From positions 315,138 to 379,137 of the forward strand of contig CAJNDS010000247.1 of the NCBI GenBank assembly GCA_905221605.1: a DNA stretch of 64,000 bases. The letters are read 5' to 3'. The first letter of the stretch is position 1; every line of letters begins with the position of its first letter. This document shows, in pieces, positions 42,234 through 50,594 of the stretch. Both the position numbers and the translations under genes were made by a program. Below the pieces are notes generated by a model that was not told the origin of the DNA, searched no databases, and saw only the letters and a program-made list of their open reading frames with translations. Origin of the DNA: Symbiodinium natans. Lineage: Eukaryota > Sar > Dinophyceae > Suessiales > Symbiodiniaceae.

Positions 42234-45200
42234 AGGGCACTGCTCGAACACAACATACTCTCTTCCGGGAGCGTTGGAGTCGCTGAGTGACTTGAACACA
42301 TGAATGTGATCAGCTGCGATGGCTTCTCCAAATTCCGAGGCTTCAAGCAACGCGGGCTCAGAGTCCTCATCACGAGGCTTGCGACACACTCTTCTGGACA
42401 AGAGCTTGGATTGATTGCACACATCACAGACCGGGTTCTTTGGGAAGTGGAAGAAGCGATGCTTCACACTTACAGCTTCATCTCTCAGTTTGCGAACTCG
42501 ATCACTGACATGTGCATCATCCACAACGGGGAATCCAGGTGGACTCAAATCTAGAGGCTTGTCCCCTTCAGGAAGCGCAGACGCAGCAGGACCATCAGGG
42601 CTTGCTTCGATAAGATGTTCTTTGGGTAACCCCCCTGACGAAGAGGAAGGTATCTCGGACGAATCAACTTCTGCGGGAATGACATCAACCAGCGGAAGAT
42701 TGTCCAGTAGAAACCCAACTCCTATGAGAGCATCCAAAACATCATGCTCGAGAGAAGCAGGATCTTTTGCCGCACACAAGACCATCACAAGTCGATCACC
42801 AGTCCAAGGCTTCGTGGCACGAAGTCGATCTTTGGCGGAAAACCGGATGACCCCTTTCTTGGACTTCAGTAGACCGACCACACCACCTCGACAGAAGCAA
42901 CCTACTGCAAAGGACGAGTCATCGCTCGGCTCAATCCCTCGGGATGCGGAACCACGTTTCATAAGTCCAAAGATCTTACGAACTTGATTGGGCTGAATAT
43001 CACCACGCTTTGTTAGGAGGTCTTTGGCATACTCTTCAGCTGGATCATGGGCAACGGGACGCGAAGGCTCTTGGCATTCCTCACCCGACTCGTCAAGAAA
43101 ATCAGCTGATGCAGCAAGACCATGGACAAACTGACATTTGCTGGTGAAGATCGGCACACGCTCATCTGTGCGCTTGGCATAAAGCTTGGCTTCTTCGGCG
43201 CAGTCGACCCGAAGCTTAGACAAGTCATGCGCGAAGAATGGAAGGGAACCAGGTAACCATATGAAGGCCTTCCCAGATTCAACATCCAAGCCAGTGCTTC
43301 GAACAACTGGGCAGTTGTCCAACATGTAGTGAATGGCGAGAGGCATATTGTCGGACGCAAATCCCAAGCTCTGCGAACCGGGCTGAGGTCCACCGCCTGC
43401 GTGGAACGTAACAAGGCTCGCTGAGCGCGCAAGAAACGACCTGTATGACTCCGACGGAATTCCCCGGTCTGCCAACGCCCGTGCCGATCCAAGATGCCGA
43501 CCAGCAGCTGTATCCGCAGCCCACCCAACGCTGAAGGCGTTGCTTCCAGGGATGTTGCACACGCTTGAGGCGGCAATCATTGCCACGACTGCCTTCGCAA
43601 CGGCTCCTGTGGATTTGGGTTTGGGAGCGGCGGCCTTAGGCTTAGACTTAGGGTCAACCTTAGGGGTCTTATCAGGGTCATGACTGTACTTGCAGTCCTC
43701 TCCGTGCATGCAACCAGATGCCATCCTGAAGAAAATGCAAGGCGTCTTAGCCTTTTCTGCATCTGACATGCTTTTTGCTTTTGGCTTTGCTCTCGCCTCA
43801 GGCTCAGGGGTTGGTGCTGGGGTTGTAGACACTGGAGCCTCTGGCGGAGTCTTGGGCACTGGAGGACTTCGCGGTGGCTCTTCGGTCTCAGCAGGTACCC
43901 CCCTGGCCTTTGCCTGCGGAGCTGCAATCTGCAGGGACTTGATTACCGACTGAGCATTGGTGTCTTCTCGTTCTTGAACGATGACGTCTTGTATCTTGTT
44001 CCATAGGTAACTCCACTCACGACGACGGGATTCTGGCGCAGATTCTCTGATGTCATCAATGACACGTTCTAGCTTCCTAATGTGCTTCACACGGTGGAAG
44101 AGCCATTCGCCAGTGAGGCGATCATCCGGCCTCTGTCCTATTGGGATTGAATACAGAACAGTCCGAACGCGCTGCACAAAATCCCGGAGATCTCGAATGG
44201 AGTTTCCTCCAATTTCGACCTGGAACAACGTTGAAGCAGTCAGCACAGTGCCTCGAACGCGGTCAATGCTGAAATGACGAGCAAGAAGAGCAAGCATGTA
44301 TCGACCTTTCGGCTGGGACCCTGTCTGGCCACACAACTCAACGTAGGCGATAACTTCTTGCGCCAACTCAGTCACTTGCTTCAACACACGCATGGAAGTC
44401 ATCTCTCCAGCAATCCAAGCATCAAGGCGAGGAAGAAGACCTGATTCAGTAAGCTCTTCTTTTTCAGCTGTGAAAGACCGAGACAACCATGCAACAACCA
44501 AACCTTCGCCTGACATGTCAAGCTTGGCAATCTGGACCAACAACGAGTTTTTCCAGGCTCGGAAACCAGCAGCGTCGGAAGGAACCGGCTCAAGCTTGAG
44601 ATGTAACAAAGCTCGGCTGTCAACAATGTGCTTCTCTTGCCTTTCAGGCTCTTCGATCTCATGAACAGGAGATGCATCATTGCATCCTGGATCCGTGCCA
44701 TTTCTTTGGGCAAGCAGTTGCTGTACGACATCAATCAACTGATCAACACGAGGATCGGTAACGGTCGCAGGAGGGACGGTCGCAGGAGGGCAAGGGGCTG
44801 ACTCATTGACAACTTGCGGCAATGAAGGTGCACCACTACTATCCTCATTAGAACCGTTATGTACCCAACTAAACCCACCAGAGCATGCACTTGACGCAAG
44901 TACCGGCGGCTTATCTGGCTGGTGAGGAGCAGACGTTGGAGGCGAAGACCCAGGACTCGTGGCGCTTGCAGCAGCCTGGCGAAGTCTCTGAATCTCGCGG
45001 TCTTTGACTTGCAACTCGACACGTAGCTGGGTGTTTTGGGAGTTCAGCAAGTTGTTGTCACCCCGGCAGCTGGTTAGGGCGGCTTCAAGCTCTTGGTACC
45101 CTGCACGAGCGACCTGAAGTTCTGCTTCGGCCTTGCTTAGCTCGGCCTTAGCTACAGAGAGCTGTTCTTCCAAGATTCGACCCTGTTGAAGGATCTCATC

Positions 45201-45644
45201 ATAGCGATGTTCGTACTGTTGCAACTGCTCACGCATTTGCTCAACGGTGGATTCAACCAAACCTCTAGCCTCATTCTCAACACGCTCTAGCCTTGTGGCA
45301 TGCAACTGTTCAGCATGATCAGCAACATGTTGCGCTGCTTGCGCTGCGGCTAAACGCTGTGCATCCAAAACCTCTTGCGGAGAGGCTCCAACATTCAGGA
45401 TGTTCTGTGTGTATGAGGCTTGAGCGGTTAGATTAGGGTAAGGGCTTGAGTGCTCATGAGTTTTGCGAGGTCTAGACAAGGCTTGTCTAGTCAGAGGAGG
45501 GGACCTTTCACGGACCTCAACTGCTGAACTACTAGCAACCGAACCACTATCCGAACCAACACCACCTGGCAATGCCGTGGCTGAAGCACTTGACAAATCA
45601 AGCACCGAGCTGGCTTGATTGCTAGGGTCAGAAGGAGAAGACAT
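42225..45644 (-). CDS. Gag-protease-(partial integrase) polyprotein of element 1
   Basis: 1,139 aa. Order: Ser-rich N-terminus; long coiled coil (about residues 85-225); capsid-like helical region (about 345-600, starting LKLEPVPSDAAGFRAWKNSL); a CCCH zinc finger CIFFRMASGCMHGEDCKYSH (about 632-655) where retroviral-type Gag usually has a CCHC knuckle; an aspartic-protease motif AADTAAGRHLGSA (about 707); a zinc-binding HRFFH...CDVC pre-integrase segment (about 1,061); and ADHIHVF (about 1,108), perhaps the first catalytic Asp of integrase. It stops soon after, at a deletion. Gag would coat the RNA particle; the partial integrase cannot be active. An autonomous relative must supply reverse transcriptase and integrase. 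Confidence 0.85.
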   Translation of the reverse strand: MSSPSDPSNQASSVLDLSSASATALPGGVGSDSGSVASSSAVEVRERSPPLTRQALSRPRKTHEHSSPYPNLTAQASYTQNILNVGASPQEVLDAQRLAAAQAAQHVADHAEQLHATRLERVENEARGLVESTVEQMREQLQQYEHRYDEILQQGRILEEQLSVAKAELSKAEAELQVARAGYQELEAALTSCRGDNNLLNSQNTQLRVELQVKDREIQRLRQAAASATSPGSSPPTSAPHQPDKPPVLASSACSGGFSWVHNGSNEDSSGAPSLPQVVNESAPCPPATVPPATVTDPRVDQLIDVVQQLLAQRNGTDPGCNDASPVHEIEEPERQEKHIVDSRALLHLKLEPVPSDAAGFRAWKNSLLVQIAKLDMSGEGLVVAWLSRSFTAEKEELTESGLLPRLDAWIAGEMTSMRVLKQVTELAQEVIAYVELCGQTGSQPKGRYMLALLARHFSIDRVRGTVLTASTLFQVEIGGNSIRDLRDFVQRVRTVLYSIPIGQRPDDRLTGEWLFHRVKHIRKLERVIDDIRESAPESRRREWSYLWNKIQDVIVQEREDTNAQSVIKSLQIAAPQAKARGVPAETEEPPRSPPVPKTPPEAPVSTTPAPTPEPEARAKPKAKSMSDAEKAKTPCIFFRMASGCMHGEDCKYSHDPDKTPKVDPKSKPKAAAPKPKSTGAVAKAVVAMIAASSVCNIPGSNAFSVGWAADTAAGRHLGSARALADRGIPSESYRSFLARSASLVTFHAGGGPQPGSQSLGFASDNMPLAIHYMLDNCPVVRSTGLDVESGKAFIWLPGSLPFFAHDLSKLRVDCAEEAKLYAKRTDERVPIFTSKCQFVHGLAASADFLDESGEECQEPSRPVAHDPAEEYAKDLLTKRGDIQPNQVRKIFGLMKRGSASRGIEPSDDSSFAVGCFCRGGVVGLLKSKKGVIRFSAKDRLRATKPWTGDRLVMVLCAAKDPASLEHDVLDALIGVGFLLDNLPLVDVIPAEVDSSEIPSSSSGGLPKEHLIEASPDGPAASALPEGDKPLDLSPPGFPVVDDAHVSDRVRKLRDEAVSVKHRFFHFPKNPVCDVCNQSKLLSRRVCRKPRDEDSEPALLEASEFGEAIAADHIHVFKSLSDSNAPGREYVVFEQCPVQ

Positions 45645-45790
45645 TGCTGTGGGAGGTGGAAGCGGTTAGCAGCAGCTCACCGCACCCTTTCTTTTGGCGG
45701 AAGAGGCGAGGCTCACGGCGTTCACTGGTGCAACAGTGGAAGGATGTGGCGAAAATTCGCCGAACTATCCTTCAAGGACAGGCACTCCGT

Positions 45791-46348
45791 TCACTCCTCG
45801 GAATTCGGAACAGAGTTGATACACCAGTTGCAAAGCGACTCTTCTGCTTCAATCAGACCAGAAAAACTGGGCACCGTAGATCGAGGATAAACTCGCGTTC
45901 CGCGCTTAGCCAAAGAAATGTGGAACGGAGTGATGAATGATGCTCCGGCACACTCGTCCACAACTTCTGCACTGTCGTCAACAATGGCAATGGGACAACG
46001 AGCAATATCAAAGACCTTCTCCAGCAGCGCCCGCTTTCCTGATTCACCCGTGGGCTTGCGGGTGATAAAAAGTAGCGAGAGGACTGAAACTCCTGCTTCA
46101 CGGATGAGCCGATCAGTGCTGTTGCAACTCGTGCCGAGAACTTGAGCTACTGTGTCAGAATGACGGCAATAAGAAAGCACCACCACCAATATCTGCCTGC
46201 TCTCCGTAATCTGACTCAACCTCTGCAAAAAGCGAATGTTGCGGTCCGGATACTCTGGGCAATCGTCGCGCCAATTTGTGCTCTGACGAATATCACGGTC
46301 AAGGACTCCGTGAAAATCAAAAGCAAGGACTGCACGCGCCTGAGCCAC
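45791..46348 (-). CDS. HAD-superfamily hydrolase-like protein carried by element 1
   Basis: 185 aa, between the 5' LTR and Gag, 146 nt upstream of the Gag start and in another frame. HAD motifs are in order: motif I LAFDFHGVLD (nucleophile-type Asp11; position +2 is His13 where most phosphatases have the acid Asp), motif II VVLSY (Ser59), motif III GESGKRALL (Lys105), motif IV AIVDDSAEVVDE (Asp124/Asp125). The length suits a capless or small-cap HAD fold. Retrotransposons do not normally encode this; capture of a host gene is the likely origin. The frame is intact in an otherwise deleted element. Substrate unknown; loss of the +2 Asp may mean altered or no catalysis. Confidence 0.75.
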   Translation of the reverse strand: MAQARAVLAFDFHGVLDRDIRQSTNWRDDCPEYPDRNIRFLQRLSQITESRQILVVVLSYCRHSDTVAQVLGTSCNSTDRLIREAGVSVLSLLFITRKPTGESGKRALLEKVFDIARCPIAIVDDSAEVVDECAGASFITPFHISLAKRGTRVYPRSTVPSFSGLIEAEESLCNWCINSVPNSEE

Positions 46349-46441
46349 CTCGCAGGAGCGCTTGCACCTTCACTCGAGACTGGAGCCGCTCCGGATGCCT
46401 CGGGGCTCAAAAGCACCTTCTTGCTCACTGTCCATCCATTC

Positions 46442-46627
46442 TCAGGCAGCTACACTTAGGGTCTTAGCTATGAAAGCAATACGGACCTGATAACCAGTTG
46501 AAAGACTCAAAACTCTGATGCCTGAGCTAAGGGAACAAGGCAACAAGAGGGAGAACCACAAAGGGTTGGGGATCAACACAGCCCTCGACCCTACGTACAA
46601 CCCGCTCTCAGAGCGGCCCTTTTTCAT
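46442..46627 (-). CDS. short ORF starting at the spliced-leader-like ATG, element 1
   Basis: The ATG at the end of TTTGGCTCAAGATG opens a 61-codon frame (MKKGRSESGLYVGSRAVL) that runs out of the LTR, over the primer binding site, to a TAG-type stop at 46,442. Element 2 has the same arrangement. It may be a leader peptide or an upstream ORF; it could also be chance. Confidence 0.35.
   Translation of the reverse strand: MKKGRSESGLYVGSRAVLIPNPLWFSLLLPCSLSSGIRVLSLSTGYQVRIAFIAKTLSVAA
46483..46495 (-). other. primer binding site of element 1
   Basis: Directly inside the 5' LTR the - strand reads GGTTATCAGGTCC, similar to the TGGTATCAGAGC that pairs with initiator-tRNA-Met 3' ends in many copia elements. 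The exact tRNA is not shown here. Confidence 0.65.
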
Positions 46628-46722
46628 CTTGAGCCAAAGGTCAGAAGGTAAGCCATCCTGATCTGCATAACATGACTATACATACATCACTTTACAGGAA
46701 GGAAGCTCGTGATTCTTCAACT
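46496..46722 (-). repeat. 5' LTR of element 1
   Basis: 227 bp, identical by eye to 41,074-41,300. Confidence 0.93.
46625..46638 (-). promoter_or_regulatory. spliced-leader-like motif plus ATG in 5' LTR, element 1
   Basis: TTTGGCTCAAGATG on the - strand. It may mark the 5' end of the trans-spliced element RNA, i.e. the start of the R region. Confidence 0.7.
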
Positions 46723-46857
46723 ATAATGCAATATAATACAATACTATATAATATTATATAATATTATATAATATTATATAATATTATATAATATTATATA
46801 ATATAATATAATATAATATAATATAATATAATATTTTATATTATAATATAATATGAA
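46723..46857. repeat. AT-rich (ATATTATATA)n tract, right flank of element 1
   Basis: Begins with the ATAAT target duplication (46,723-46,727) and continues the tract seen at 40,983-41,073. Intronic. Confidence 0.85.
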
Positions 46858-46917
46858 TACTGTATCTTGGGGTGTTAGAGCATGTCCGCAGATCAACCGT
46901 TTTTGGCCCCGCGTCAC

Positions 46918-47280
46918 CTCGCTGCTGCAACTCAGCATCTTTGACGTGAAGGTTTTCACAACCTGCGCGAGCCCGGTCTGGATGTTCACATGTTTGGAAA
47001 TCTCGACACCAGGCAAGTTAGGCCATTGCTGTATGGAGACCATCTCTGTGTCGGAGGCTATCACTCGCTCGGTCTGTGCCACGTACTCGTACTCACTCGT
47101 GGCAAGGTCTGTGGCAAAGCCCGGCAGGGACGAGCCGCTGATAAACTCGGAGTTGCAGTAGGATCCGCACCAGACCAATGTCCGAATGGTGAAGCTGTAG
47201 GGGGGCTGAAGCTGTTCAAGCGGCTTTGCTGTGCTGTCGCACGACCACTCGTAGTCCATGATGAAGTTGAACAAGCCGAC
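46918..47280 (-). CDS. intron-rich gene Y, exon (just 5' of retrotransposon 1)
   Basis: 121 codons between AG (47,281-47,282) and donor GTGACG (46,912-46,917). Reads VGLFNFIMDYEWSCDSTAKP, IRTLVWCGSYCNSEFISG and ISKHVNIQTGLAQVVKTFT. Mixed helix and strand with three Cys. Phase 0 at both ends; joins VDNSILAF at 40,969 across the intron that holds element 1. Family not recognised. Confidence 0.65.
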
Positions 47281-47339
47281 CTGCGCAGTCACACGAGTCC
47301 AGCCGAAAAGCAAAGCGCTACGCCGCGACGCCGCTATGC

Positions 47340-47501
47340 TGGCTTCATGCACTGTTTGAGCCAGGCGGCGATGCTCGAACCCGCCGAGAGGCGCCGGAAG
47401 CTGGAGGCGGAGAAGTCACCCTCCAGGCCTTCCAGGCTCATGTCCAGTTCCTCTTCAGCTTTCCTCTTCAAGCTGAGGTCCTTCAGATCACAGGGCTTGT
47501 C
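47340..47501 (-). CDS. intron-rich gene Y, exon
   Basis: 54 codons from AG (47,502-47,503) to a GC donor (CCA|GCATAG, 47,334-47,339). Reads DKPCDLKDLSLKRKAEEEL, DMSLEGLEGDFSASSFRRL and SSIAAWLKQCM. The intron to the next exon is only 59 nt, GC-AG. Confidence 0.65.
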
Positions 47502-47559
47502 CTACAACTTGGATGCTTGCCGTGGCATCGGAAATATTCTGCTGAAGCATTCAAGAAGC

Positions 47560-47735
47560 CAGGTAGATGTCGGTGTCATCCAGAATGAGAACACCCCACT
47601 CAGTCTGCAAGTGGACCACGCTCCCACACTGGCTCCCAGCATCGAGCTTTCGCACGTAGTGCAGCCTTGACTGGGGCATGCCTTCGACATCCCCCGTACC
47701 ACCAAGACACCAAGCAGGACAAGGCTTGACTTCGA
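47560..47735 (-). CDS. intron-rich gene Y, exon bordered by a telomere-like array
   Basis: Starts after CCCTAAG (AG 47,736-47,737), whose acceptor belongs to the telomere-like array, and ends at a GC donor (CTG|GCTTCTTG). Reads EVKPCPAWCLGGTGDVEGM, SRLHYVRKLDAGSQCGSVV and QTEWGVLILDDTDIYL. The 58-nt GC-AG intron leads to the next exon in phase 0. Confidence 0.6.
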
Positions 47736-47865
47736 CTTAGGGTTTAGGGTTTAGGGTTTAGGGTTTGGGGTTTAGGGTTTAGGGTTTGGGGTTTAGGGTT
47801 TAGGGTTTAGGGTTTAGGGTTCAGGGTTTAGGATTTAATTTTAGGGTTTAGGGTTTAGGGTTCCT
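47736..47865. repeat. interstitial telomere-like repeat (TTTAGGG)
   Basis: About 17 units with a few TTTGGGG and TTCAGGG variants. It separates the exon groups ending at 47,883 and starting at 47,735, and seems to supply the acceptor AG of the latter. Confidence 0.92.
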
Positions 47866-47882
47866 CGGTTGCACCAAGCATA

Positions 47883-48002
47883 CTAATTCAGTCGAAGCCG
47901 CACGTCGAGCTCCAAGGTGGCTCCATCGGCGCCGAGTTCGAGCCTGACCTTCTTCATCTCGGAAAGATACTGGTCAGGAACCACTGAAGTCAGGGCGCGA
48001 GC
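47883..48002 (-). CDS. gene X, exon, possibly terminal
   Basis: After CAAG (AG 48,003-48,004) reads ARALTSVVPDQYLSEMKKV and RLELGADGATLELDVRLRL to TAG at 47,883. Either this is the C-terminus of gene X, or a GA-AG intron through the telomere-like array joins it to 47,735, making X and Y one gene. Sequence alone does not decide. Confidence 0.55.
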   Translation of the reverse strand, partial: ARALTSVVPDQYLSEMKKVRLELGADGATLELDVRLRLN

Positions 48003-48081
48003 CTTGCAGGCATCTGTTGAAACACGGACTGAGACCCGCAGTCAAGCATCTCCTGCAGAAGTCCGCCTTGGCTGGAGCAGC

Positions 48082-48323
48082 ACCGGTGATCAAAACATCC
48101 TCGCCCGACGATGCCGCTTCAGCAGATCCATTCTGCAAGCGACGGCCGTCCTCAAAATCTGCAATCGATCGTGCAGGTGCTCGTGAATTATACGTCAGAC
48201 CTCGGCCTATGAAAACACACTGCAGAGGAGCCCAAACGGCATCGTGCCCGGCCTGGTCCAAATCACGCACGACCATACGGCCATCGGGTAAAACCTCAAA
48301 GGAGGCCGAATCAACCAGGGTTC
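48082..48323 (-). CDS. gene X, exon
   Basis: From AG (48,324-48,325) reads TLVDSASFEVLPDGRMVVR, DLDQAGHDAVWAPLQCVFIG and RSIADFEDGRRLQNGSAEA, to a GC donor (GGT|GCTGCT). Beta-type pattern. Family unknown. Confidence 0.6.
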
Positions 48324-48746
48324 CTTAGCCATCGTGTCTGGTACATGTTTACAGGCAGTGCCTAAACTCCAGCATGCTCCGGGTGTTATTGGACAAGCGT
48401 CGTTGCCCATTGGAGGCAGCCGTGAGGACCCCATTCTCCAAGCTTCGGGTCTCCTGGAAGACCCCCCAACCTGCAAGAAACCTCCCGAACCCCCAAGGCA
48501 GAACCGAGGCACGGGACTAGGGAAGCAGGAGGCCAGTGTCTGTTGGGAGTGCGACTCGCCCACTACGCAGCCTGAAGAAAGGCCTTCAAGCGCATGATAC
48601 GGCTCTAGGCGCAAGAGCCAAGGACTTAAGAAAGCACTGCGGGCAGTTGGACTCTTCGGGCCTTCACTTCAGGAAGAGCCCCCAAGAGCCCGCAAACCTA
48701 GCACGCATGCACGATCCCTTCCGTGGACCCCACCATACCCCACCAC

Positions 48747-48863
48747 CAGTCGCCTTTGAAAGGTCAATGGCCACGAAGGTCAATGCAAAGACGCCGATGA
48801 GCAAGATCACCACAGCAAACCTCAGCACAAGTGCTCGGGAGAACAGGATTTTGTGCTGATGTC
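48747..48863 (-). CDS. gene X, exon with membrane helix
   Basis: From AG (48,864-48,865) to a GTGGTG donor. Reads HQHKILFSRALVLRFAVVI and LLIGVFALTFVAIDLSKAT: one clear transmembrane helix preceded by basic residues. It places the product of gene X in a membrane. Confidence 0.6.
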
Positions 48864-49754
48864 CTGGCGGTGCCAGGCGGTGAGCGTTTTTTTCTCGCAC
48901 TGGAGTTACTCTTGATTCCACACAAGTCACCCCCAGCTTAGGACCTGCGCGGGCCTTCCGCACAGAAAGTGCAATGCAGCATTTCGAAGCAGGCCCAGTG
49001 CAGCTGAGAGTCAACAGGGTGATCAGAGCCTGTCTTGCATGCGCGAAAACATACTTTCAAGTTGGTTTGTGCTTGGGACTCGTCAACGAAGCCGACATGG
49101 ATCTGCCTTGCGGAAGAATGCATTCTGGCTCCGGATCTGACGGGACTCTGCTGCAGCCCGCACCAGCTCGACAGACGTGACCTGGACTACTGGAAAATGA
49201 CATCCGAGCGCGTGCTTCTCGGCTAGGTCCCTAGGCTTAGGCGGTATGTCCGCCGGTATGTACGGTCAACCATGCGGCGAAACTCAAGCCTCTGGATTTG
49301 AACTGGTCGCCCGTGCACGAACAGGTTCAAACGTTGGACTTGGCCCATGCTGTTACAAGGCTTCTTGCATCAACTCCCCCCCTTATACGGCATGTACAAG
49401 TATGACCCGAACTCGTAATTTCAACAACTTAGCCGGTGACCTTGCCATCCTGCGCGTGGTCAAACTCCTGATAAGGGCAAGTTGGCTTTGCAGATTGCCC
49501 AGGGCATAGCCCCAAACAGCTTACGGATATGATAACATAAAACCCTTAAACCTCCACAGCCCCCCGAAACCAAAACCCCAGGGCTGACTGTCACCGTCCC
49601 GCTCGGTCCTTGAGTGCAGTGGCCACCTGTCGGACAGCGTGTTACCAGGGACTTTTATCTCTTCTGCTCAGCAACTCGACACACTACCAGACACTACCAG
49701 ACAGCAGAAAGCTTCGAAAAAAGCATCGGATGAAGAAGAAGTTGCGCAAAGTGC

Positions 49755-49904
49755 CTCCGGCGGGAGGTTGGTGTAGTCGATCATCCCTTGCGCGGCGCTC
49801 TTCTTGAGCTCCATGTACTGGCGCAAGGCGGCCTTCAGCTCTGCGGAGCTAAGTGTCTGGGAGCCGTCCTGTGCAGCGATGGAGAATCCATTGCACCAAG
49901 AGTC
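49755..49904 (-). CDS. gene X, exon (just 3' of retrotransposon 2)
   Basis: Reads SDSWCNGFSIAAQDGSQTL, SSAELKAALRQYMELKKSA and AQGMIDYTNLPPE, to a GC donor (GAG|GCACTTTG). The acceptor is within TTTAGGTTCAG next to the telomere-like array that element 2 entered. Confidence 0.55.
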
Positions 49905-49909
49905 TGAAC

Positions 49910-49933
49910 CTAAACCCTGAACCCTAAACCCTA
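49910..49933. repeat. telomere-like repeat, insertion site of element 2
   Basis: CCCTGAACCCTAAACCCTA. The last five bases, CCCTA (49,929-49,933), are duplicated at 58,316-58,320, where the array goes on. Confidence 0.88.
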
Positions 49934-50220
49934 TACGGGGGCAACCGAAAGGGAACAGGGAAAGAAACCAACCCTCAGCAGTCGCCTATATGGATTTCCC
50001 AGATCGAACCAGAAACAAGAACACCCACCCCTAAGGGGACAGGATAAGGGAGAAGGGACGGGACTACTCCAACCCGTTAAACCCAACCCCAGGCGTACGT
50101 ACTTTTTCAACAAAAGCTGACGGCTCTTGGCCATCTTGAGCCAAATAAGATTTCCGGGTTCATTGACCCTTCCAACCCTCAACACTAACTCCTTTCTACA
50201 ATACCAATTGCAGCTCCGCA
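49934..50220 (-). repeat. 3' LTR of element 2
   Basis: 287 bp, same as 58,029-58,315. Confidence 0.92.
50132..50145 (-). promoter_or_regulatory. spliced-leader-like motif plus ATG in 3' LTR, element 2
   Basis: The - strand reads TTTGGCTCAAGATG, preceded by TTA. It lies 75 nt from the 5' edge of the LTR. Confidence 0.7.
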
Positions 50221-50227
50221 CTCCCCC
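50221..50227 (-). other. polypurine tract of element 2
   Basis: The - strand reads AGGGGGAG up to the 3' LTR. Confidence 0.75.
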
Positions 50228-50594
50228 TGTCCTAGGATTTCCTAGGACACCTTGGAGGTGCAGATATTTTGGCCAAAAACTGCTATTAAGGCAGCAGCCA
50301 GCTGCTTGAAATGCACAATATGGTTTAACGTCATCCAGGACGAAATTATAGCACATTGGCTAACCCACTAACCACAGAGAATCTCTTTTCACCATGATCC
50401 TCTTATCATTGAAGACTCCTTGGCCTTCTTCACCACAAACCGTGGTCTTTGCTACGCGAAAAGCTACTGACTTCTACTATCAGGGATTTCCATACCCTTA
50501 ATAGTACCCCCCCACCACATTGTCAGCACATTGGCTGTTCCAGCGCACTTGTCTCCAGAAAGAGAAAAACCATCCCTTCATCCATACCATCCAA

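Larger units (their letters stand above)
41074..46722 (-). mobile_element. LTR retrotransposon 1 (copia-like, internally deleted, non-autonomous)
   Basis: Two 227-bp LTRs, identical by eye (41,074-41,300; 46,496-46,722), with AGTTGAA/TTCAACT termini (TG...CA core), are flanked by the 5-bp duplication ATAAT (41,069-41,073; 46,723-46,727). A primer binding site and polypurine tract lie at the expected edges. On the - strand it carries a HAD-like ORF, a Gag-protease-integrase fragment, and a remnant of RNase H. The order protease-integrase before RNase H is that of copia elements; most of integrase and all of reverse transcriptase are gone. It is inserted in an intron of gene Y, in the gene's orientation. 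LTR identity means a recent insertion. Confidence 0.92.

Noticed and set aside
43013-43576. 187-codon - strand frame inside element 1
   Set aside because: Shadow of the Gag-protease ORF in another frame.
46774-46917. Extension of the gene Y exon frame into the AT-rich tract
   Set aside because: A GTGACG donor at 46,917 and an in-phase partner exon at 40,969 explain the coding part better; the extension is Tyr/Ile from TATAAT repeats.
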